From: Vibrio sp. YMD68 | GTDB taxonomy: Bacteria; Pseudomonadota; Gammaproteobacteria; Enterobacterales; Vibrionaceae | Length of the DNA stretch: 64,000 nt | Reading direction: 5' to 3' | NCBI RefSeq assembly: GCF_029958905.1 | Contig: NZ_CP124614.1 | Coordinates: 1,116,001-1,180,000 of the forward strand | Shown here: piece by piece, positions 7,074-16,529 of the stretch | How the letters are laid out: each line of letters starts with the position of its first letter | Position numbering within the stretch: the first letter of the stretch is position 1 | The notes under the pieces: model-generated | Told to the model about the DNA's origin: nothing | The model's input: the letters and a program-made list of their open reading frames with translations, nothing else | Databases searched by the model: none | Program-made: the position numbers and the translations under genes

Positions 7074-7889
7074 ATGAACGTAAAATTAACAACGTGTGTC
7101 AGGGTTTTTGTAGCGTTATTCTCTCTAAATTCTTCTTATATGCAAGCTGATACATTTGACTATGTTACGGTTAGTTTAGATAAACCCTTCTATTTTTTTG
7201 ATAGCAGCAGTAAAAAAGATAGAAACATGGGTATTGTGGTCACTAACGAGTCCAAAAATGTATCAGGTGTCAGCATCTCTTTGTATGGGTCATCTATTGT
7301 GGATGAAAAGGTCATGTTTAACCTAGAAGAAAACAATCTTGATATCGATCTGTATCCCAAAGCATTCATTTTACCCCCAGCTAGGAAGCTTTCAATTAAA
7401 GCGATCCCATATATTGATAACAGCCAAAGTGAAAGCATCTATCGAATAAGAGCTTTACCCAAATCACCGAAGTCGCTTATAAAAGAAAATCCTAAATTAG
7501 CACAAACCCTCGCTAGTTCAAAAGATGACCTACTAGATGATGACTCTTCAATAGGAGAAGTAATGGTAGGGATTGGTAATGGCAGTATTATTATTGTTCA
7601 GCCATTCAATAGTGTGGATGTCAAGTCAATAAATCTAGTTACCAATAATGAAAATGAATTAAAAATTATTAATGATGGCGATTACTCTATACAAGTAAAA
7701 AATATGGTAATTAATAAAAATGTTAGAGCTAAAGAATTTGTTGTATTGGGGAAAAAATCCAAAATAAAGAAAGTTGATGTGGGGGTAAATCCAATATCCA
7801 CCATATCATTTGAAGACCAGCTTGGTAATAATTATTTATATAAATGTAATGAAAAAGGATGCACTAATGAAAATAAAAAACACGGCTAA
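7074..7889 (+). CDS. Fimbrial chaperone, alternate (CS1-type) chaperone-usher family
   Basis: A secreted protein of about 271 residues with an N-terminal hydrophobic signal ending near residue 25 (Y-M-Q-A-D). The body is beta-rich with two immunoglobulin-like halves, as in periplasmic pilus chaperones (strand pattern RNMGIVVTNES, then a basic-residue segment PPARKLSIKAIPY). It is the first gene of a four-gene run with pilin, usher and tip adhesin, which matches the alternate chaperone-usher order. Sequence similarity to known chaperones is weak and context carries much of the call. The ATG at 7074 was chosen over an adjoining TTG. Its 3' end overlaps the pilin gene by 23 bp. The AT-rich composition is shared with the operon. 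Confidence 0.68.
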   Translation: MNVKLTTCVRVFVALFSLNSSYMQADTFDYVTVSLDKPFYFFDSSSKKDRNMGIVVTNESKNVSGVSISLYGSSIVDEKVMFNLEENNLDIDLYPKAFILPPARKLSIKAIPYIDNSQSESIYRIRALPKSPKSLIKENPKLAQTLASSKDDLLDDDSSIGEVMVGIGNGSIIIVQPFNSVDVKSINLVTNNENELKIINDGDYSIQVKNMVINKNVRAKEFVVLGKKSKIKKVDVGVNPISTISFEDQLGNNYLYKCNEKGCTNENKKHG

Positions 7890-8421
7890 AATTTTGGCTT
7901 TTACAATGCTTATTTCTAGTGGTTTTGCTGTACAAGCGACGACCATTAAACAGAGTATTGATATAACTGCCGAAATTCTAGACTTAAATTCAACATTCAA
8001 AGTACTGCCTACTGCTGGCAGCTGGCCAGTAAATACATTGAGGTTTGTTTGGGATGACAATACAAGTCAATTTCAAAGCCCCGCCGGAATTGGTTTCACT
8101 GTTGAATCTTCAGCAGATGTTACGGTTGCATTAACATCGTCTTCAGACCTTTATTCAGGGAGCTCATTAATTCCTGTTGATGTGTCAGTTCAAAATACAG
8201 CAGGTAATGGTATTGATGTTACCTCAGTCACTATGTTGCCAGAAACTCTATATGAAACCACTCAGAACCCAACAGGTGAAAAAGCGGCATTTCAACTAAA
8301 TTTTGCTGCTGACAGCAATAATATGCTGGATTCGAATGGTGACCCTATCACTCCGGGTAGCCGACCTGAACCAGGAACTTATTCGGGGAGCGTGAATCTA
8401 GTGTTTGAATCCAACATTTGA
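7867..8421 (+). CDS. CS1/CFA-I-type major fimbrial subunit
   Basis: A 184-residue protein with signal peptide (LAFTMLISSGFAVQA) and a mature start TTIKQSIDITAEI. It continues with LRFVWDDNTSQFQ and ends GTYSGSVNLVFESNI, the pattern of CFA/I-family pilins (PF04449), in which the N-terminal strand is donated to the neighbouring subunit. An internal start at 7867 is chosen over the upstream in-frame ATG at 7810 because it begins exactly at the signal peptide. A strong 11-bp hairpin follows the stop, as often found between abundant pilin and low-abundance usher genes. Confidence 0.85.
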   Translation: MKIKNTAKILAFTMLISSGFAVQATTIKQSIDITAEILDLNSTFKVLPTAGSWPVNTLRFVWDDNTSQFQSPAGIGFTVESSADVTVALTSSSDLYSGSSLIPVDVSVQNTAGNGIDVTSVTMLPETLYETTQNPTGEKAAFQLNFAADSNNMLDSNGDPITPGSRPEPGTYSGSVNLVFESNI

Positions 8422-8424
8422 AAA

Positions 8425-8452
8425 GTTAACTCGGCCAATCAGCCGAGTTAAC
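8425..8452 (+). promoter_or_regulatory. Intercistronic hairpin between pilin and usher genes
   Basis: A perfect 11-bp stem (GTTAACTCGGC / GCCGAGTTAAC) with a 6-base loop just after the pilin stop. No T-run follows, so it is more likely an mRNA-stabilising or attenuating structure that gives high pilin and low usher expression than a full terminator. Confidence 0.7.
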
Positions 8453-8486
8453 ATCAAACTCAGTTAATTTAACTTCAAGGTTAATT

Positions 8487-10724
8487 ATGTTATTACTCGC
8501 TTTATCATTAACTTTATTATCGGTTGGATATAGTGATACTAGCTCTGCGTCATTAATATCCAATGATATTAATGACTCTATTCAATCTGAGAGTGGTGAT
8601 AAAGCATACCCGTTAAATTTACTCATGAATAATAACGAATTTGATAATCTAATTTATTTAGATAGTGATTTAAATTTTGTTTCGGATTCAGATAGTTTAA
8701 CGTTAACTCACTCCATTGAAGCACTGAATTCTTTGGATTTTAAACTTTTTTTAAATTTTTCTTGCAAAGAAAGTGATATGTCATTTTGCGCTTTATATCA
8801 AAGCTTTGATTTATCATTCGATTTTTATAGTGCATCAGTTCAACTCTATTATAAAAAAATGCAACATGAAAAAACATCGGAAAATACTAATGCATTATTA
8901 ATGCTTGAAAACAATCTATTGATTTCTGAATCTAAATCTAATAATTTTGATTCATATTATTCGTATGCAATCAACACAGATTTGGGTTTGGGATTAACTG
9001 ATAACTCATACATAACAAGTTCTCTACGATACTCTAACAATGATGATTTCTTATTAGATGATTTGTTTTATAATCTTAATTTAGACTCACATGCTTATAC
9101 CATAGGTTATTCAAGCAACACAAATTACTTCAAAGCTTATAATGGTGAGTCTATGTATCAATTTTCATTAGCTAATAAATCTAATGCATCAAATTTTAGC
9201 TTACCTATCACAACAATTTATGAAACTTCTAGTGATGTCGGTATCATTGAAATTTACGATCGAAATGGCGACTTAAAGTCAGCATCACAATTAATTCGAG
9301 GAATTAATGAGATTGTTCTTGATCCTTCAATCGTTGAGAGTGATATTGCAACAGTTAAGTTAATAGTAGATGGAGAGGTTGTGAGTGAGAATAGTTATTT
9401 TATTGGAGAGAGTAGTGATTTTTTAGACTCATTTAATTATAAATTTGTAACTGGTAAAGTCATTAATCAATACGGTGATGATTCTGTTTTTATTGCGAGC
9501 GAACTAAGTTTGAGTCAATCAAATTTGAATTTTAAAATAATACCACAGCATGATTACTACTCAATTGAAGCTGCTCACTTCGCGTTAAATGCACTAAACA
9601 TACGAGGAAACTATACAATTTATGATGATGTATGGACTTATGATTTCGGCCTTTCTTCATATAAAAAATTAAAAAATAATAATTTAGGCATATCAGTTTA
9701 CAATTCAAAAAAACAAGATTCAAAGAGTCGCATCAATACAAATATATATTTAAAACATTATTTTAATCGAACGACACTTGCGTCTATTTCGCATCAATCA
9801 AGATTTGAAGATTCGCATAGTATAAGTAACCAAATTATAAGTGGTATTAATGGAAGCAATGCGTTCTTTAAAACTAATTTTGACTGGTCTTTAACCTTGT
9901 CTCATGACTTTTTTGATAACAGTTCATTTATAGGTGCAAGCGTTTCATTAGATTTCGATAAGATTTTTTACGGCAAATCTATTAGACCTAAAGCAAGTTT
10001 TAATTATATGAATGGTAATAAAAATACCTTGATTGCAACTGATATCGCTAATGAAGATAATAGTTTTGTTATTTCTCCTGAAGTAAATATTTCTGATGAT
10101 TATAATGCGATTGGTGTTAATGTTTATAATGTCAATAATGTTTATGAGTTTAATGGGTTTTATTCTCAATCAAGTCGACTTAGAAATCAATCATATACGT
10201 TAAGAAGCAGTAGCTATGTTACTAAAGAGGGGGTTTTTAATTCATCACAATCTGAACCATCTTTAGTTTTTTTTGCTGATGAACAAATATCGAATAATGC
10301 GTCTATCAATAATAGTTATCATAATGATGATAAAGTACATTATATAAACCCAACAGGAAAAACTAATATTTCACCAATGCTTACTGCTAATCAAAATCTC
10401 GAAGAGCAATCAGTAATACTTGGTAAGTATCGTTCTACTAAATATGAAATTAATAAGGATAATGACACTGGGGTTAATGTGTTAGGAAGAATAATCAATA
10501 ACAATATTCCAGGTGATAGATATCAACTTATTAATCATTTATCTAGTTCAGTTAGCAATGGTAGTGGTTACTTCGAGTTATTGGTTAGCAAACTAGAGCC
10601 TCAAATAATTATTACCGATAACGAAGGAGAGCACTGCACCACACTGAATGTCACTGATTTTGTTGCTGATGTTAATAATATCTCACAGCCTCTATATTTA
10701 GGTAGAATAGAATGCGCATACTAA
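8487..10724 (+). CDS. Outer-membrane usher of the CS1-type fimbria
   Basis: A 745-residue exported protein with an N-terminal hydrophobic segment and a large beta-strand-rich, Ser/Asn-rich body. A short C-terminal domain ends RIECAY with a Cys pair (GEHCTTL...IECAY). Size, position between pilin and tip gene, and the segment VGIIEIYDRNGDLKSA (like the plug/strand region of ushers) indicate the CfaC/CooC/TcfC usher class, which forms the secretion pore and orders subunit assembly. AAGG 7 bp upstream supports the ATG at 8487. It overlaps the next gene by 13 bp, implying translational coupling. Strongly AT-rich codon use suggests acquisition from elsewhere. Confidence 0.8.
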   Translation: MLLLALSLTLLSVGYSDTSSASLISNDINDSIQSESGDKAYPLNLLMNNNEFDNLIYLDSDLNFVSDSDSLTLTHSIEALNSLDFKLFLNFSCKESDMSFCALYQSFDLSFDFYSASVQLYYKKMQHEKTSENTNALLMLENNLLISESKSNNFDSYYSYAINTDLGLGLTDNSYITSSLRYSNNDDFLLDDLFYNLNLDSHAYTIGYSSNTNYFKAYNGESMYQFSLANKSNASNFSLPITTIYETSSDVGIIEIYDRNGDLKSASQLIRGINEIVLDPSIVESDIATVKLIVDGEVVSENSYFIGESSDFLDSFNYKFVTGKVINQYGDDSVFIASELSLSQSNLNFKIIPQHDYYSIEAAHFALNALNIRGNYTIYDDVWTYDFGLSSYKKLKNNNLGISVYNSKKQDSKSRINTNIYLKHYFNRTTLASISHQSRFEDSHSISNQIISGINGSNAFFKTNFDWSLTLSHDFFDNSSFIGASVSLDFDKIFYGKSIRPKASFNYMNGNKNTLIATDIANEDNSFVISPEVNISDDYNAIGVNVYNVNNVYEFNGFYSQSSRLRNQSYTLRSSSYVTKEGVFNSSQSEPSLVFFADEQISNNASINNSYHNDDKVHYINPTGKTNISPMLTANQNLEEQSVILGKYRSTKYEINKDNDTGVNVLGRIINNNIPGDRYQLINHLSSSVSNGSGYFELLVSKLEPQIIITDNEGEHCTTLNVTDFVADVNNISQPLYLGRIECAY

Positions 10725-11860
10725 TAGTATTAGTTTTATTTTCTCGGCTTTGCTTTGCCCAAGTTTATATATCAAATTCTGATAGTGGCTTTCAAATTAA
10801 AACTTTAGGTAATGCAGACGGTGTTGCGATAGGAATCAGGAAAGATGCAAATCTATCACCAGTCTTTTTAGAATGGGGTGCTGATTGTTCAGCACCATCT
10901 AATGACTATGTATGTTATCTAAATTCTTCAGATGACAAAGTTCCTTTTATTGTCGATAGCGCTTCGACTAGTTTCACTATTGAACATACAACAGGTACTG
11001 GTTATGGGACTGGTTATGTAACAGGAGAAAATATATCTTTTTCTTTACACTCTTATGCAAACACTATCACACGTAATTATAGAATTGAATTTCCTTCGCT
11101 GATTTCACCGCTTGCATTTAGTGTCGATAGCCCTAATTGTACTGCTCAATGGGTAGCTAGAAGAGGTATCGAGCAGGGACAAGTGCTTAGTTTACTCATG
11201 GGTGAAAGATGGAAATCCTGTAACATCAAGTTTGATGGTCTTTCATTAAATAATGATTTAGTAGGGAAGATCGGTATTGGTTCTGTTAGGTGGCGTTATG
11301 ACCCAGAAATATATAATGTCCTTAGTTCTGGTTTGTGGAATGTAACCGCACCTTATAGCGATAGTTTTTCTTTAATTCAATATAACGGTCAAATAGAGTC
11401 CCGTTCAATAATCATATCGTCAGTGGTTCTTAATACGAATATTGATATCCTAGGATATTTAGATTTTTCGCTTGTAGGTAAAACTGATGTTGATCTTACA
11501 TTAGACCCTAATAAAGATGCGGTTCATCGTTTGTGGTATGATTTACAAACTAATGGAGATAAAGCATCAATTTCGCTCCTTTGTGACCAGCCTCAAAACA
11601 GTAAATGTACCATTAGTAATGGTAACGCACTTTTGGAATTTAGTACTGAAATACTTTTTTCTAGATCTGGTAGTAAGGGCAGTAGACTTGAACCTTTGTT
11701 ACCATTTTTTCTAGACCATTCTAATGGGTTATTAATTAACAAGAAAGTAGAAGGTAGCTTTCTTTTAAAATTTAATAGATTAGATATTCAAAAAGTAGCA
11801 TCAGATGCGAATAAAGTTTTTTCTGGTGAACTTATTTTTTCAGTTGATGTTGAATTTTAA
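10712..11860 (+). CDS. Tip adhesin/minor subunit of the CS1-type fimbria
   Basis: A 382-residue protein with signal peptide ending LCFA-Q. It has an N-terminal region rich in aromatic residues and Cys pairs (about residues 55-68 and 143-170) and a C-terminal pilin-like half ending VFSGELIFSVDVEF. This two-domain size is that of CfaE/CooD-type tip adhesins (PF07434). They initiate fibre assembly through the usher and bind host receptors. It is the last gene of the operon, and the downstream 90 bp contain only AT-rich sequence. Confidence 0.82.
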   Translation: MRILIVLVLFSRLCFAQVYISNSDSGFQIKTLGNADGVAIGIRKDANLSPVFLEWGADCSAPSNDYVCYLNSSDDKVPFIVDSASTSFTIEHTTGTGYGTGYVTGENISFSLHSYANTITRNYRIEFPSLISPLAFSVDSPNCTAQWVARRGIEQGQVLSLLMGERWKSCNIKFDGLSLNNDLVGKIGIGSVRWRYDPEIYNVLSSGLWNVTAPYSDSFSLIQYNGQIESRSIIISSVVLNTNIDILGYLDFSLVGKTDVDLTLDPNKDAVHRLWYDLQTNGDKASISLLCDQPQNSKCTISNGNALLEFSTEILFSRSGSKGSRLEPLLPFFLDHSNGLLINKKVEGSFLLKFNRLDIQKVASDANKVFSGELIFSVDVEF

Positions 11861-11949
11861 TTATTAAGTTTATTTACTAAATAAAAACAATTATTATATA
11901 TTAATTGTATTTTTTATCATTTATTATGCTGATTAGGGTTAAATAGATC

Positions 11950-12354
11950 GTGCGTAGTGTCAAATACTATTTGTTGATTTTTACGGTATTGTTTTTTGCC
12001 GATGGTTTCGTTGTTAAAAAAAATCATGCCTATGATAAGAAAATGTGTTACGAAAATAGACATGGCGTGCCCCCTTTGATAGATTATGAAATACTTTGGT
12101 TTACTCTAAGCAATAATATTGTAAAAGGAGAGTTTAATTGGTTACCCGCTTTAAAGGATAGACGAATAGGCTCATTCAATGGGCATAAAATTAATGATAA
12201 TTCATTAGATGTTGTTTATTCTTTTTATCAAGAAGGATTCAATAGCCAAATTAAACTAACAATAAAATTTGACGAGAATCAGGTTATGATTGAAGGAGAA
12301 AGGCCTTCTTTAGGTTTGAACAGAACTCTCGCTCGGGTTAATTGTATATCTTAA
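11950..12354 (+). CDS. Small secreted protein of unknown function
   Basis: A 134-residue protein beginning at a GTG with a hydrophobic N-terminal segment (YYLLIFTVLFFADGF), a likely signal peptide or anchor. The rest has alternating hydrophobic strands and two Cys residues (C44-like in KKMCYENRHG, and C near the end), which may form a disulfide. I do not recognise a family. It follows the fimbrial genes in the same orientation and shares their AT-rich composition, so it may be an accessory of the island. The upstream spacer is 89 bp. Confidence 0.55.
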   Translation: MRSVKYYLLIFTVLFFADGFVVKKNHAYDKKMCYENRHGVPPLIDYEILWFTLSNNIVKGEFNWLPALKDRRIGSFNGHKINDNSLDVVYSFYQEGFNSQIKLTIKFDENQVMIEGERPSLGLNRTLARVNCIS

Positions 12355-12623
12355 TCAATAGATTTTAGTGTGGTTGTATTTAGAATTTTTTATTAATCAG
12401 TGATATTAAAACTGACAGTCTTTTATTTTTGTAATGTAAATTATAATCTGAAACCTTTTTAATAATATTTTTTTGATTATGCGTAAAAAGTTTTAAACAA
12501 AAATGGTGAGTTCGTAATAGTTGAGGCGAATATTTAAAATATCACAACTTATAATTTCTATAAAGTAGTGATGATACGTTATAAATTTATTATCATTTTA
12601 AGACTAATATTAAAGGAACAGTT

Positions 12624-14198
12624 ATGGTATCGACCTTATGTGAAAAAATGATAAAAAACTCCATTAAATTAAGTCATTACGATTTAACAGAAGAAGATAT
12701 CTTTATAAATATTCTGAACTCTATAGAAGCTGTTGTATGTGTTAAGGATGTCCTGGGGAACCATATATTTGTAAATGACTGTTATCTATCGACAGTTGGA
12801 GTTAAATTACATGATGTTATCGGAAAAAACGATAACGAGATATTTCGTTGTTTCCCAGAGACTGCAAAAGCAATTATAGAGATAGATGAGCATGTAAAGC
12901 GTACAAAAGTTAAAAAAATTTTCCAAGAATCAGTACCAACAGCGAATGGAGAAATACGGCACTTTAAAACAGCAAAGACGCCTCTAGTTATTAATGATAT
13001 GGTCATTGGCGTGGTCTGTTTGGCTGTTGACATAACTGAAAGGGTAAACGCGGAAACGCGGCTTAAAGAAATATCACTTTTAAAAGCACATATTTTATCG
13101 AAAATGACCCATGAGATTCGAACTCCTCTCAATGCTATCATAGGATTTTCAGATCTGATTTTAAACAACGATAAAAATAAATTGGAAGCTAAGAATGATA
13201 CATTGAGTTTATTAAAACACATTAATTTGGCATCAAAACACTTGGTAGATGTTGTTAACGATGTACTCGATATGTCGAAGATTGATGCTAATAAAATCGA
13301 AATAGAAATGAAAAGTTTCAATATCGAACAGTTAGTAAAAGATACAACTATTATCAATCAATCCCTAGCTGATGAAAAAGAAATTACACTAAAACATAGT
13401 CTACAAGGTTTTAAAAATAGCTTTCGAGTTGGAGACTCAACAAAGTTATCACAAATATTGGTTAATTTGGTTAATAACGCTCTTAAGTTTACAAAAAAAG
13501 GTGGAGAAGTTTTACTTCGCGTAAAGGCTTATAGTAACGGTAATGTAGTCAGATTTACTGTGGTTGATAACGGCATAGGTATAGCTAAAGAAAATCAAAA
13601 TAAAATATTTAATATTTTCACACAGGAAAATAATTCTATTAGTCGGGAATTTGGCGGGACAGGATTAGGCCTATCAATATCTTCCGGTTTGGTTAAGTCG
13701 TTAGGGGGTCACCTGAAAGTAAAAAGCCTTGAGAGTGTAGGTAGCATATTCTCATTTAAAATTGGGTTAGATGTTGATCAAAATGTCAAAAAAAAACATC
13801 CTATTCACATAGATAGAAAGTCCTTAACTTGTTTAATCAACAAACGATGTTTATTAGTCGAAGATTTTCCATTAAATCAAAAAGTAGCTTCAATGTATTT
13901 AGAACAAGTAGGTATAATAGTCGATTATGCCCATAATGGTATCGAAGCGTTAGCTAAATTAAATGAAAACCAATATGACGTTGTATTGATGGATATTCAA
14001 ATGCCTATTATGGATGGATTAGAAGCAACAAGAATATATAGGGAGAATAATAATGATGACATTATAATCGCTTTGACCGCAAACGTAACGACTGAAAACG
14101 TTAATAAATGTTATGATGTAGGATGCAACGATTTCATATCCAAGCCATTTGATAAAGATCTTTTATTTAAAACATTAATTAAGTGGTTATCGTTATGA
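12624..14198 (+). CDS. Cytoplasmic PAS hybrid sensor histidine kinase with receiver domain
   Basis: A 524-residue protein. Residues about 25-145 form a PAS domain (VKDVLGNHIFVND, VCLAVDITER). A HisKA domain follows with phospho-acceptor His163 in KMTHEIRTPLN. The ATPase domain has N-box LVNNALKF (about 282-289), G1 VDNGIGIA and G2 EFGGTGLGLS. A C-terminal receiver (about 407-522) carries the phospho-Asp457 in VLMDIQMP and Lys in SKPFDK. No transmembrane segment is visible, so it senses a cytoplasmic signal or one relayed by another protein. There is no partner response regulator nearby and no HPt domain, so its output is unknown. AAAGGA lies just upstream of the ATG. Confidence 0.93.
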   Translation: MVSTLCEKMIKNSIKLSHYDLTEEDIFINILNSIEAVVCVKDVLGNHIFVNDCYLSTVGVKLHDVIGKNDNEIFRCFPETAKAIIEIDEHVKRTKVKKIFQESVPTANGEIRHFKTAKTPLVINDMVIGVVCLAVDITERVNAETRLKEISLLKAHILSKMTHEIRTPLNAIIGFSDLILNNDKNKLEAKNDTLSLLKHINLASKHLVDVVNDVLDMSKIDANKIEIEMKSFNIEQLVKDTTIINQSLADEKEITLKHSLQGFKNSFRVGDSTKLSQILVNLVNNALKFTKKGGEVLLRVKAYSNGNVVRFTVVDNGIGIAKENQNKIFNIFTQENNSISREFGGTGLGLSISSGLVKSLGGHLKVKSLESVGSIFSFKIGLDVDQNVKKKHPIHIDRKSLTCLINKRCLLVEDFPLNQKVASMYLEQVGIIVDYAHNGIEALAKLNENQYDVVLMDIQMPIMDGLEATRIYRENNNDDIIIALTANVTTENVNKCYDVGCNDFISKPFDKDLLFKTLIKWLSL

Positions 14199-14895
14199 GT
14201 TCAAATGTTAAAATAGTTCCTGTTAATAATTATAGGTAACGTCTGTTGGTTACAAGTAATCCTTTAATCATTGTTCAAATATAATCATAAATCGATCTAG
14301 GGTTTGCTCTCATTGATGGATGGTGTTGATGCATATCCTTAGCGATATCCATAATCGCTCTATACGTCTAATTAAGCAGTGAAGTCTTCACTCGGCCTCA
14401 TCGATTTCCAAGCCCTCGGTATAAGATCACTTGGTAAAGGTTACAAAAACACCCGTTATTTTCTTCTCATCATCGCGCTTTACCACTGAGTTTTATTGTA
14501 TTACCCGTTTAAAATCCTATTAGCCGTTTCCACTTTGCGATGAGAAATGGCTTTGAGTTACTTAGATCTAATCCTTCTGTTCGGTTTCGTTTATGTTTAG
14601 CTCAGCAATTTCTGCAAGTATATCTAAAATTTTTTCTACATATCTACCTTCTCTTGTAGAGCTGTATCAGTATTGGCTTTAATGGTGTCGTCGATCTTAA
14701 AGCCGATTTGATCAATAACGCTCACTATATAGCTCATTTATCTAACTACAACGCCTGCGCCGAATGGTAAAGAATACCTTTCATTGCTATAAGCATAGGC
14801 GAGTTACTGACAAATGCCTTTAAAAAATCCATATAAATGTTGACTATTTGAAATTTCTACTACAATGAAAATATGTGAACAAGGAAGGATAGATT
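14199..14895. other. Gene-poor stretch with possible decayed coding remnant
   Basis: No intact gene. On the minus strand around 14580-14740 two short frames give helix-rich peptide pieces (for example VSVIDQIGFKIDDTIKANTD and, in another frame, EKILDILAEIAELNINET). They could be remnants of a lost gene broken by frameshifts. The last 40 bp before the protease gene contain its ribosome binding site (AAGGAAGG). Confidence 0.4.
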
Positions 14896-15918
14896 ATGTC
14901 ATTTCGAAAGTTAAAATGTTTATTGCTGCTGATTATGAATCTAGAGTTAGCATTTGCTGCTGAAATCACACCGTATATAATAAATGGACAAGACGCCAAT
15001 ATAGACAATTTCCCATCTTTTGCAAGTCTATTTTATAAAAATGGCAATGTGTATTCTACTAGAAGTTTTTGTGGTGCTACTATAATAAATCAAGAATACG
15101 TACTAACAGCAGCACATTGCGTGTACGATGACGATTTAATGCTTCATATGATTGTTATACCAAATTTAAATGATGAATTAGATCTTTTTACGAAAGAAGG
15201 AATAAGAGCAAAAGAGTTCTACTATTTGGATACTTTTAGAAATACTTCAGATACGTTATGGAAGGATGATATTGCAATCATCAAGCTAGAAAAACCCGTA
15301 TTATCAATGAACTACTACAACCTTATTAATAAATCTGAAACGAACCTCAACTCAAACGAAAAATATATAGCTATAGGGCATGGGGACACTAACAGTGAAG
15401 GCGAGAATGGTACGAAATTGAAAAAAACTGAATTAAGTTTTGTAGATAATGACGAATGTAAAAATATTTATGGTTCATTAATTACGAGAAATCACCTTTG
15501 CTTTGAAGGAAACCTATTGGGTAAATCGAGAAATTCTATTTGTGATGGTGATTCTGGTGGGCCCATTTATTTAAATAATGGCAATGAATATATTCAAATT
15601 GGAATAGCAAGTTTTGGTCCAATAGTATGTGGTGACCAGAAAATAAATATAACCTCAGTGTTCACTAATCTTTATGAATATCAATCATGGATAGAACAGG
15701 TTTTAAATAATAAAATCCCCCCTCAAGTTTATATAAATACAAAAGATGGTAGTAGAGTTTTGAACTACAACGATAAAAAAACTGATAAAAAAATCCAAAA
15801 AGTTTCTGCAGGATCATTCAATTCTATAACTATTATAGTGTTGTTTTTTCTACTTATTTTGTCTAATGATAGGACGAAACTATATGAATATTATTTATGG
15901 GTTAAATGCAAAGATTGA
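14896..15918 (+). CDS. Secreted trypsin-like serine protease (S1) with C-terminal membrane tail
   Basis: A 340-residue protein with a signal peptide (ends near residue 21, AFA-A) and an activation-type start YIINGQD around residue 28. The catalytic triad is His74 in LTAAHC, Asp125 in KDDIAIIKL and Ser220 in CDGDSGGP. Cysteines pair as in trypsins. After the protease domain (to about residue 273) there is a linker and a C-terminal hydrophobic helix (SITIIVLFFLLILS) followed by a charged tail. Vibrio proteases of the VesB kind have a GlyGly-CTERM tail processed by rhombosortase. The layout here is similar but I see no Gly-Gly before the helix, so anchoring or processing is uncertain. It stands alone, in AT-rich DNA. 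Confidence 0.88.
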   Translation: MSFRKLKCLLLLIMNLELAFAAEITPYIINGQDANIDNFPSFASLFYKNGNVYSTRSFCGATIINQEYVLTAAHCVYDDDLMLHMIVIPNLNDELDLFTKEGIRAKEFYYLDTFRNTSDTLWKDDIAIIKLEKPVLSMNYYNLINKSETNLNSNEKYIAIGHGDTNSEGENGTKLKKTELSFVDNDECKNIYGSLITRNHLCFEGNLLGKSRNSICDGDSGGPIYLNNGNEYIQIGIASFGPIVCGDQKINITSVFTNLYEYQSWIEQVLNNKIPPQVYINTKDGSRVLNYNDKKTDKKIQKVSAGSFNSITIIVLFFLLILSNDRTKLYEYYLWVKCKD

Positions 15919-16110
15919 GCAACGATTTTATCTTTTATTCTACATTGCAGAGTATATTTTTCACAGTTTAATTATTTATTTAAATCTTATTACCCCTGAC
16001 GAAGAGAGGGCAAGGAGGGGTTATATCCTATCATTACCTTTCTTATGAAATCAGATGTTGTTAAATGATATTTTGTATTTCTGATTAGATTGTTTTTAAC
16101 AGATAGATAT

Positions 16111-16419
16111 CTAACGAAAGACACTTAACAACTCCTCCCTATAAAAATCCTTGGTATTATGAATGGCGTTGTTGTATTTCTTTCTCCATTGATTTTGGTA
16201 TTTACCTATTACTTCCTTATAACACAAAGGACAACAATGATGTTTAACAGCAAAATGGGCTTTAGGCGTTTGATAAAAAAAGTGATTATGTTTGTTACAT
16301 AATATTTTAACTGGAGTTCTAGAGTTTATATAAATGACTTCACTATAACTATATCGAGGCCCCCAGCGTTTCTTTGCTTTATTAATGAATGATTCTTTAG
16401 TATCTTTTTTGAAAGGCAT
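16111..16419 (-). CDS. Small zinc-finger protein, DUF723-like
   Basis: A 102-residue basic protein. It begins with a segment of type FINKAKKRWGPRYSYSEVIY, then INSRTPVKILCNKHNHFF and HHCCPLCYKEV. Repeats of this type (F-x-x-A-x-x-x-x-G-x-x-Y-x-Y, then C-x2-H and C-x2-C) occur in DUF723 proteins and next to homing or restriction endonucleases and are thought to bind DNA. No nuclease motif is visible in this short version, so it may be a stand-alone DNA-binding protein or the remnant of a larger one. It is isolated and AT-rich. Confidence 0.6.
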   Translation of the reverse strand: MPFKKDTKESFINKAKKRWGPRYSYSEVIYINSRTPVKILCNKHNHFFYQTPKAHFAVKHHCCPLCYKEVIGKYQNQWRKKYNNAIHNTKDFYREELLSVFR

Positions 16420-16529
16420 TATATCCCCCTATAATATAATCAAACTATAGGTTAAATTTTCACTTTATCAAGTCACTTTATCAAGTCACTTTTTAACAAA
16501 CTGTTTTGTGATTAAATTCTAGACATTAT

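Noticed and set aside
15866..16048. Short plus-strand frame after the protease gene
   Set aside because: It overlaps the protease 3' end, lacks a ribosome binding site and shows no recognisable pattern.
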